Shown in pieces: positions 5,435-9,541 of a stretch of 9,541 nt of DNA. Under the pieces are notes generated by a model. That model worked only from the letters and a program-made list of their open reading frames with translations. It made no database searches and was not told the origin of the DNA. A program made the position numbers and the translations under genes. How positions within the stretch are numbered: the first letter of the stretch is position 1; each line of letters starts with the position of its first letter. Source of the stretch: a bacterium (GTDB taxonomy: Bacteria > Patescibacteriota > Minisyncoccia > Phycocordibacterales > VMEP01); contig JAUYLU010000064.1 of NCBI GenBank assembly GCA_030699625.1, positions 1-9,541 on the forward strand, written 5' to 3'.

Positions 5435-5464
5435 AGTATATAGTCCCTCCGTCTCAATTTGCAA
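5435..5464 (-). promoter_or_regulatory. Promoter of paralogue B
   Basis: On the minus strand TTGCAA (5464-5459), an 18-nt spacer and TATACT (5440-5435). The stretch after the -10 (ACTG...CAGT...GTTC-ATC...GGGAG) resembles that of paralogue A. Confidence 0.5.
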
Positions 5465-5565
5465 CGCGCCAACAGGCGCCATAGACACGCCCTGCCTTCC
5501 GTGGTTCGATAAAGGCAAGTAGTCGGCAGTAAGTACACAGGTTCGTCCACCACCGGAGGGAGAAC

Positions 5566-5925
5566 ATGGACAAGCTATTGTTCTGCGCCGTTACCGAGCA
5601 TTCGGTCTACCGCGTCACCGAGAAGGGAGCGAAGAAGATATGGGGCGACCCTTCGAGGACTACGAATATAGCGGTGAATCACATCCTCGAGCATCCCCAG
5701 TTCATTGGGAGCTGCCTCGCGGCCTCGTTCGATGGCGAACCTTCAAAGGCAGACGCCACTTCGCCCATAACGGCGCTGTTCGAAGACGAGAAAAAGGCCA
5801 TCGAATACGCCGAAACCAGGGGCAAGAAACCCTGCGTCGAGGAGGAAACGGCGCGGGTGCGCGAGAAGTTCAAAGACTATCCCCTGTTCGCGAGATTTAT
5901 AAAACCTGCCACGCCACCCGCGTGA
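5566..5925 (+). CDS. Hypothetical protein with strong ribosome binding site
   Basis: The 119-residue protein is not recognised. It starts MDKLLFCAVTEHSVYRVTEK, contains an acidic helical middle (FEDEKKAIEYAETRG at about 72-86, then EEETARVREKFKDY) and ends in a Pro/Ala tail. It has no signal peptide, membrane span or Cys cluster. The start is well supported: GGAGG (5555-5559) lies six nt before ATG 5566, the clearest Shine-Dalgarno in the window. It is divergent from paralogue B, with 167 nt between the start codons, and is not visibly related to it. A strong terminator follows 11 nt after the stop, so it is a one-gene unit. No convincing promoter could be placed. Codon use matches the GC-rich native genes. 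Confidence 0.75.
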   Translation: MDKLLFCAVTEHSVYRVTEKGAKKIWGDPSRTTNIAVNHILEHPQFIGSCLAASFDGEPSKADATSPITALFEDEKKAIEYAETRGKKPCVEEETARVREKFKDYPLFARFIKPATPPA

Positions 5926-5936
5926 GCGCGGACCCG

Positions 5937-5961
5937 ACGGCGCCTCCATGGCGCCGTTTTT
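5937..5961 (+). terminator. Intrinsic terminator of the 5566 gene
   Basis: ACGGCGCC (5937-5944), loop TCCAT, GGCGCCGT (5950-5957) and a T-run to 5961. Confidence 0.9.
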
Positions 5962-5998
5962 CATGCCCAATCAAAAAACCCGCCGGAGCGAGTTCTTT

Positions 5999-6095
5999 GA
6001 GTGGGCACGAAAGTCGTGTATATCTTGCGATATAGCGGCTTTCCCTTGCGGTACGACCCTGCTACTTCCGTACCCACTTTAATTCTTTCGTGCCC
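5999..6095. repeat. Compound inverted repeat with three copies of a GGGCACGAAAG-like unit
   Basis: AGTGGGCACGAAAGT (6000-6014) matches the complement of 6064-6078 at 13 of 15 positions, and GGGCACGAAAG (6003-6013) matches the complement of 6085-6095 perfectly. Inside are GTCGT/ACGAC (6013-6017, 6053-6057) and the hairpin TATATC-TTGC-GATATA (6019-6034). The unit can therefore fold in two alternative ways. It lies between the terminator at 5937 and the foldback repeat at 6122, with no gene. No known RNA class is recognised. Confidence 0.5.
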
Positions 6096-6115
6096 CTGAA
6101 AGAGGGTCAAGGAAG

Positions 6116-6124
6116 TTATCCACA
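6116..6124 (+). promoter_or_regulatory. DnaA-box sequence beside foldback repeat copy 2
   Basis: Perfect TTATCCACA whose last three bases overlap the left arm of the repeat at 6122-6204. It is the fourth perfect copy in the window. Confidence 0.4.
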
Positions 6125-6204
6125 GGGTAGTGAAAGTTAGGCTGGTTCGCCTTCAGCGAACGCGCGATGCACAAGCGTCGCAAGCCTAACTTCTACTACC
6201 CTGT
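6122..6204. repeat. Foldback repeat, copy 2
   Basis: The 22-nt arms (6122-6143 and 6183-6204) contain GGTAGTGAAAGTTAGGC and GCCTAACTTCTACTACC. They show the same GA-versus-AG defect at the same place as copy 1 (4035-4107). The loop again carries GTTCGC-n5-GCGAAC (6145-6161). It lies 13 nt beyond the stop of the last gene of the exporter operon and lacks a T-run, so it is not a classical terminator. Confidence 0.75.
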
Positions 6205-6217
6205 CCACATCCTCATA

Positions 6218-6448
6218 TCAAAATGAGAGGGTCGCCGCCATACGCTCCACAATACCGTCGATATCGAAGGCTTCCCGCTCCCCTTCGCACTCGCTCCGCT
6301 TCGGCTCGTCATAGTTCCCGCATTGCGGGAAACGAAGACTGAAGGTGAAGATGGCGGTTTCCCCGTTTTTTTCAAAAGCGTAGGCGTACTGCACGTACAT
6401 GCTTCCCGCCGCGGCGACGAGAAGGGCGAAAATCTGGGTCCTGCTCAT
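6218..6448 (-). CDS. Small exported or membrane-anchored protein, last gene of the exporter operon
   Basis: The 76-residue product begins with MSRTQIFALLVAAAGSMYVQYAYAF. That is either a signal peptide with a possible cut after AYA or an uncleaved anchor covering about residues 5-24. The rest is a short polar domain with two Cys residues (FPQCGNYDE and SECEGE) that could pair in an oxidising compartment. No family is recognised. It begins 9 nt after the ATPase stop, and AGGA seven nt before ATG 6448 supports the start, so it is cotranscribed with the exporter genes. A role connected with the exporter is possible from position only. Confidence 0.65.
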   Translation of the reverse strand: MSRTQIFALLVAAAGSMYVQYAYAFEKNGETAIFTFSLRFPQCGNYDEPKRSECEGEREAFDIDGIVERMAATLSF

Positions 6449-6457
6449 GGTGCTATC

Positions 6458-7135
6458 CTAAACGTTTGCTTTTTCAGAAACGATCCTCCCGTCGTCGAGA
6501 TGCACCACTCTTCCTGCCGCCGCAGCATACTCGTCTTCGTGGGTCACCATGACGATGGTCTGGCCTTCGCGGTGAAGCTCCTTGAAAAGCTTCATGATGA
6601 CGTTCGACGATTCACGGTCGAGGTTCGCGGTCGGTTCGTCGGCGAAGAGGATGGCCGGCCGCTCGGCGATTGCCCTTGCGATGGAGGCGCGCTGCTGTTC
6701 GCCGCCGCTAAGCTCGCTCGGCAAATTGCCGAGGCGGTGCGAGAGCCCCACGCGCTCAAGCGCCGTCTTCGCTTTCCCCGCGGCCTGCGCCGGCTCCATC
6801 GCTTCCATGAGAAGCGGCAAGGCGACGTTCTCGAGCGCCGTAAGATCGGGAAGAAGCGCATAGTCCTGGAAGACATAGCCGAAGGTATAGAGGCGGAAGC
6901 GCATTTTTTCCTGTTCGGAAAGCGTATGCACCTCGCGTCCGTCGATGACGACAAGTCCATCGGTCGGCTCGTCGAGGAGGCTCATCTGATAGAGAAGCGT
7001 CGATTTGCCGGCACCCGAACGCCCCATGATGGCGACCCATTCGCCGTCGGTCACCTTGAGGTCGATGCCTCGGAGCACATGCGTCTCGATGGGGCCGTTC
7101 ACGTACGTCTTTACCAGATTTTTTACTTCGATCAT
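6458..7135 (-). CDS. ABC exporter ATPase, MacB/LolD type
   Basis: The 225-residue ATP-binding subunit carries all the needed motifs: Walker A GRSGAGKST (38-46), Q-loop Gln90 in YVFQDYALLP, signature LSGGEQQRA (142-150), Walker B ILFADE (162-167) with catalytic Glu167, D-loop NLD (171-173) and H-loop His199. MEEA-type helices after the Q-loop and the stand-alone length match the MacB/LolD/FtsE group. These ATPases drive FtsX-like permeases that move substrates by mechanotransmission rather than through a channel. It would pair with the permease at 7420-8670 and the adaptor at 8672-9541. Its ATG overlaps the stop of the GIY-YIG gene (ATGA), and its first two bases belong to the inverted repeat of the cassette. 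Without the cassette, the Shine-Dalgarno at the end of the permease gene would serve this start. Confidence 0.93.
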   Translation of the reverse strand: MIEVKNLVKTYVNGPIETHVLRGIDLKVTDGEWVAIMGRSGAGKSTLLYQMSLLDEPTDGLVVIDGREVHTLSEQEKMRFRLYTFGYVFQDYALLPDLTALENVALPLLMEAMEPAQAAGKAKTALERVGLSHRLGNLPSELSGGEQQRASIARAIAERPAILFADEPTANLDRESSNVIMKLFKELHREGQTIVMVTHEDEYAAAAGRVVHLDDGRIVSEKANV

Positions 7136-7392
7136 CCTGTTAGAGATAGGGAACGCTTCATTCTGTTTCTTAGGTATCGTTTCCCTATTGTTGATTTTAA
7201 ATATCGTTCTCGTGCTTCGGCATCGCCTCTGTTTTTACAAGCTTCATAATAAATCAACTCATATGGACCACGGCTGTTGGTATATCGAGATTCACCGTTA
7301 ACATGCTGAATGAAGCGTTTCCGTAAATCTTCAGTGCTACCGGTATACCACCTGCCGCTTTTCTTGCTCTTTAAGATATAAGTATAGTACAT
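7132..7392 (-). CDS. Minimal GIY-YIG nuclease
   Basis: The 86-residue protein is a bare GIY-YIG domain. The GIY element is YYTYIL at residues 2-7, the YIG element is WYTGSTEDLRKRFIQH at 15-30 with Tyr16, Gly18, catalytic Arg26 and His30, and the metal-binding Glu is probably Glu62 in ARERYLKS. There is no DNA-binding extension, so target choice is unclear. Such single-domain nucleases are frequent in Patescibacteria; the family includes homing endonucleases and UvrC-like enzymes. It interrupts an exporter operon between permease and ATPase, is AT-richer than both, and is enclosed by 15-nt perfect inverted repeats. Its last codons are formed by the right-hand repeat in reading direction, and its stop TGA uses bases of the host junction. 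Codons 19-28, for the YIG motif, are complementary to the cassette ends. No Shine-Dalgarno is seen. Confidence 0.85.
   Translation of the reverse strand: MYYTYILKSKKSGRWYTGSTEDLRKRFIQHVNGESRYTNSRGPYELIYYEACKNRGDAEARERYLKSTIGKRYLRNRMKRSLSLTG
7134..7148 (+). repeat. Terminal inverted repeat, left
   Basis: ATCCTGTTAGAGATA, exact complement of 7406-7420. It includes the first two bases of the ATPase start codon and the last codons of the nuclease gene. Confidence 0.85.
7149..7163 (+). repeat. Left subterminal segment, pairs with 7308-7322
   Basis: GGGAACGCTTCATTC matches the complement of 7308-7322 at 14 of 15 positions (the difference allows a wobble pair) and directly adjoins the left terminal repeat. 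The partner lies in codons for KRFIQ of the nuclease. Confidence 0.75.
7308..7337 (+). repeat. Internal segment complementary to both cassette ends
   Basis: 7308-7322 pairs with 7149-7163, and 7324-7337 pairs perfectly with 7394-7407. Only base 7323 lies between the two. The segment encodes the YIG motif region of the nuclease. Confidence 0.75.
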
Positions 7393-7393
7393 G

Positions 7394-7407
7394 GCACTGA
7401 AGATTTA
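7394..7407 (+). repeat. Right subterminal segment, pairs with 7324-7337
   Basis: GCACTGAAGATTTA is the exact complement of 7324-7337. It is the leader of the nuclease gene, ending just before its ATG at 7392, and overlaps the right terminal repeat by two bases. Confidence 0.8.
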
Positions 7408-7420
7408 TCTCTAACAGGAT
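7406..7420 (+). repeat. Terminal inverted repeat, right
   Basis: TATCTCTAACAGGAT, exact complement of 7134-7148. Its outer base is the last base of the permease stop codon. Confidence 0.85.
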
Positions 7421-8670
7421 TAATTTCTTCCTAAAATGGAATCGAGCGTGTTCTTGCGCACGATCATGCGCGCCGGAATATAGCCCGCGATGATGGTGGT
7501 AAAGACCAAAAGGGCGATGCGAAACGCCGTGTCCGGCGCCGGCGCCACGAGAATGGCGTTCGAAATGGGAAGCTCGATGGGATTCGCGCCGATGTACGGG
7601 ACGAGGAACCCGTAGAGGATGAGGAGTCCGAGGCCGGCGCCGATCACGGCGTAGAAGAGCGACTGGAAGATGTAGGAAAATTCGATCGCCTCGCCCGAAA
7701 TGCCGATGCCCTTGAGGATGCCGATGAACTTGCGCCGGGTAAGGGCGTTGATGAAGATGACGATGAAGATGGTGATGGCCGCGACCACGAGGCCGACGGA
7801 GCTGATGGCGTTCCCTATCATGGCAAAGGTGTCTTTGACTTCGGCGATGCCGTTCGGGATGGACTCCTCGAAGGTCTGCACCTTGGCGTGCGCGCCGATG
7901 CCGCTCCGGAGCAAGAGGTCGCGGAAGGCGACGGGGTCGGCGCCTTCCGCAAGCAGGATGGCCATCTGGTTGTAATCGGTCCGGCCGATGAGCTCGCGCA
8001 CTTCCGCCTCGGGCATGAACACGAGCATGGCGAGCGGCGAGTTGGCCGGCACCTCGAGGATGCCCGCCACGACGACCTCGCGGGTGTTCCCGCCGAGCGT
8101 GAGCCGCACCTTCGTGCCGGGATACACTTCCTTGAGCGGCACGAGTCCCGGCATCTCCCCGAACGAATAGCGGTCGATGAGCTGCGGCCCGAGGATAACG
8201 GCGTCGTAGTCTCCCGCCTCGAAATATCTGCCCTCGCTCACGAGCGAAGCGATGCCGGAGAAGCCGTTCTCCTCCGCTGGATCGATGCCGACGAGGCTTA
8301 TGCCCGTCTTGTTGGGCTTCTCGTCGCCGGAGCGCGTAAGGTAGTTCGCCTCAAGCGAGCCGCCTGCCGTATAGCGAGCGGCGACGCGCTCGACGCTCGG
8401 CAAGGTTTTTATGAACGAAAGGACCTGCGCGCTGTTCTCGATGAAATCCTTCGTGGCAAGCGGCGATATCATGACGTCGCCGACCTGCTGGATGCGGAAC
8501 TGATCGGTGATGCCCTCGACGATGCCGACGAGGATGCCCGTCACCACCACGAGGTTGAGGAAAGTGAGGAGCATCACGAAGATGATGAGCGAAGTGGTCC
8601 ATCGGCTCGAACGGCGCAGTTGGCGCACCGCGAGATAGAACCCTACGCGGATGTTGAGAAGCGAGAACAT
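7420..8670 (-). CDS. FtsX/MacB-type ABC exporter permease
   Basis: The 416-residue protein has the four-helix MacB topology. One membrane helix is at about residues 27-51, then a large extracytoplasmic domain at about 52-282, then three helices at about 284-309, 332-357 and 383-400. The conserved cytoplasmic coupling stretch ALTRRKFIGILKGIGIS (309-325) follows helix 2, and the end IPARMIVRKNTLDSILGRN is typical of the family. Such permeases transmit ATP-driven motion to the outside domain for export of peptides, lipoproteins or drugs; the substrate here is unknown. It is shorter than E. coli MacB because the ATPase is a separate gene. ATG 8670 lies one nt after the adaptor stop, so translation is probably coupled. 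AGGAAG near 7426-7431, close to its stop, is now separated from the ATPase start by the cassette. Confidence 0.9.
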   Translation of the reverse strand: MFSLLNIRVGFYLAVRQLRRSSRWTTSLIIFVMLLTFLNLVVVTGILVGIVEGITDQFRIQQVGDVMISPLATKDFIENSAQVLSFIKTLPSVERVAARYTAGGSLEANYLTRSGDEKPNKTGISLVGIDPAEENGFSGIASLVSEGRYFEAGDYDAVILGPQLIDRYSFGEMPGLVPLKEVYPGTKVRLTLGGNTREVVVAGILEVPANSPLAMLVFMPEAEVRELIGRTDYNQMAILLAEGADPVAFRDLLLRSGIGAHAKVQTFEESIPNGIAEVKDTFAMIGNAISSVGLVVAAITIFIVIFINALTRRKFIGILKGIGISGEAIEFSYIFQSLFYAVIGAGLGLLILYGFLVPYIGANPIELPISNAILVAPAPDTAFRIALLVFTTIIAGYIPARMIVRKNTLDSILGRN

Positions 8671-8671
8671 G

Positions 8672-9541
8672 TCAGCGCTCCGGCGCGAGGAGAATGACCT
8701 CGCCTTCCGAGAGCCCCTCCGTCACCTCCGCTTGGCCGAGCGAGCCGCCGGGGGCGAGCTCCACTTCGCGCGGGGAAACCTCCCCGCCGGAGACGACGTG
8801 CACATAGTGCTTCCCGTCCGCTTCGTAAACGGCCCCGCGCGGCACCACGATGGCGTTCTCCGTGCGCGAGGTCTCGATGACGGTGTTTGCCGTCATGCCG
8901 GAGCGGATGCGCGGGTCGGGCGCGGAAAATCGAAGTATGGTCTTATAGGTGGAAATGCCGTCCTTCACCGTCTCGGCCGGGTCGATGGAAACCACCCGGG
9001 CATCGAACTGCACGCCTTTTCCGTAGGCCTCGAGGGTCACCCGCGCCCTGTCGCCCGTTTTGACCGCGGCGATGCTCACTTCCGGCACGTAAGTCTCAAT
9101 CTGGAACGCCCCGCGGCCGATGAGCGAAAGCACCGGCGAGTTCGCGGTCGCCGTCTCGCCCGCCGTCACTTCCACGTTCGACACCGTTCCCGCGAAAGGC
9201 GCGAAGATGAGCGTCTTCCCGAGGGCGGCCCGGGCGTTTGCCACGTCCGCCGCGGCGGCCTTCACCTGCGCCGCCTGGGCGGCGATGTCGGCCGACGTCG
9301 AGCCGGCGCGCTTCACGGCAAGCGTTTTCGTCGAGGCGTCAAGCGCGGCGGTGGCGGTGGCGAGCGAAGCGATGGCGCCGTTCACGCTTTCGCGGGCGTT
9401 CTTTGTGTCGGTGACATAGCCGGCGAGCACCGCCGCAGTGACGGTCTGGTTCGTGATCGCTTTGGAAAGCGCGGTTGAAGCGTCGGAAAGAAGCTCATAC
9501 ACCGTGGCGAGCACCGCCTGCGCGGCGGCGGCCGCCGCCGC
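8672..9541 (-). CDS. Periplasmic adaptor (membrane fusion protein, MacA/HlyD type), 5' end outside window
   Basis: The visible 289 residues are the C-terminal part of an adaptor protein. Up to about residue 105 there is an Ala-rich helical stretch that should be the coiled-coil hairpin. The second half of the lipoyl domain follows (LIFAPFAGTVSNVEVTAGE, about 111-129). The beta-barrel domain comes next (FQIETYVPEVSIAAVKTGDR to about IETSRTENAIVVPRGAV). The membrane-proximal domain is at the end (GKHYVHVVSGGEVSPREVEL... LSEGEVILLAPER). Adaptors of this class sit outside the membrane and link a MacB-like permease to the outside or to the cell envelope. The open frame continues to the window edge, where it reads as a run of Ala codons; the start and signal peptide are not seen. 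It is the first visible gene of the operon, and its TGA stop lies one nt before the permease ATG. Confidence 0.9.
   Translation of the reverse strand, partial: AAAAAAAQAVLATVYELLSDASTALSKAITNQTVTAAVLAGYVTDTKNARESVNGAIASLATATAALDASTKTLAVKRAGSTSADIAAQAAQVKAAAADVANARAALGKTLIFAPFAGTVSNVEVTAGETATANSPVLSLIGRGAFQIETYVPEVSIAAVKTGDRARVTLEAYGKGVQFDARVVSIDPAETVKDGISTYKTILRFSAPDPRIRSGMTANTVIETSRTENAIVVPRGAVYEADGKHYVHVVSGGEVSPREVELAPGGSLGQAEVTEGLSEGEVILLAPER

Larger units (their letters stand above)
7134..7420 (-). mobile_element. Putative structured mobile cassette encoding the GIY-YIG nuclease
   Basis: The unit runs from 7136 to 7418 (283 nt) with perfect 13-bp terminal inverted repeats (CCTGTTAGAGATA / TATCTCTAACAGG). 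It is flanked by AT on both sides, which would be a two-base target duplication. Both subterminal segments pair with adjacent segments inside the gene, so the whole strand can form a three-way junction with at most one unpaired base at the joint. Removing the cassette with one AT rejoins the permease stop and ATPase start as TAATG, with AGGAAG at proper spacing. No transposase other than the GIY-YIG protein is encoded. Mobility is inference from one copy. Confidence 0.6.

Noticed and set aside
4811..5443. Rightward open frame of 210 codons
   Set aside because: It lies antisense to paralogue B and its promoter; no ribosome binding site or family.
5399..5518. 40-codon extension of paralogue B
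   Set aside because: It would cover the TTGCAA/TATACT promoter, and a good Shine-Dalgarno lies just before ATG 5398.
6003..6075. tRNA-like 73-nt stretch with pairing ends
   Set aside because: No T-loop GTTCRA, no proper anticodon arm, and mismatches in the acceptor stem; better explained as an inverted repeat.
6323..7249. Rightward open frame of 308 codons
   Set aside because: It is antisense to the ATPase, which has all ABC motifs.
7134..7420. Group I intron encoding a GIY-YIG homing enzyme
   Set aside because: It lies between genes rather than inside one, is only 283 nt with almost all of it coding, and shows no room for the conserved catalytic core.
7888..9478. Long rightward open frames opposite permease and adaptor
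   Set aside because: They are Arg/His/Glu-rich shadows typical of GC-rich antisense; the minus-strand proteins are clear families.
1..9541. CRISPR array or rRNA genes
   Set aside because: No regularly spaced direct repeats and no recognisable rRNA segments were seen.

Overview
The window looks like a chromosomal piece of a small-genome bacterium of the Patescibacteria (CPR), probably a Parcubacteria-like lineage. The arguments are short genes, GC-rich hairpin terminators ending in T-runs, a miniature GIY-YIG nuclease, a MacAB-like exporter with a stand-alone ATPase, and a secreted GH18-type hydrolase. TAA, TAG and TGA all serve as stops, so there is no sign of TGA recoding. The lineage is an inference from style, not from a marker gene.

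Left part (1-1903), visibly AT-rich: leftward genes for a Panacea-domain antitoxin-like protein, a small unrecognised protein that is a candidate toxin, and a Vsr-type endonuclease cut by the window edge. This reads as the edge of a defence or toxin-antitoxin island. A short promoter-terminator unit and a NYN-domain ribonuclease-like gene follow. The NYN gene is divergent from lexA (1995-2603), and a 43-nt LexA-like palindrome with flanking DnaA-box sequences lies between them.

Middle part (2604-6217), GC-rich: a leftward secreted GH18-family protein; a 377-nt gap with a foldback repeat and a 42-nt palindrome; two adjacent leftward genes that are paralogues and share the same kind of promoter and terminator; a rightward unknown gene with a strong ribosome binding site; and a 290-nt gap full of inverted repeats, including a second copy of the foldback repeat.

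Right part (6218-9541): one leftward operon, read from the right: periplasmic adaptor (MacA/HlyD type, start outside the window), FtsX/MacB-type permease, GIY-YIG nuclease, MacB/LolD-type ATPase and a small exported or membrane protein. Adaptor, permease and ATPase would form an ABC exporter.

The GIY-YIG gene sits in a 283-nt AT-richer cassette with perfect terminal inverted repeats. Its two subterminal segments are complementary to two adjacent internal segments within the nuclease reading frame, so the whole cassette can fold into a near-perfect three-way junction. Removing the cassette on paper rejoins permease and ATPase through a TAATG stop-start overlap with a well-spaced Shine-Dalgarno sequence. 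This is the best candidate here for an undescribed mobile system.
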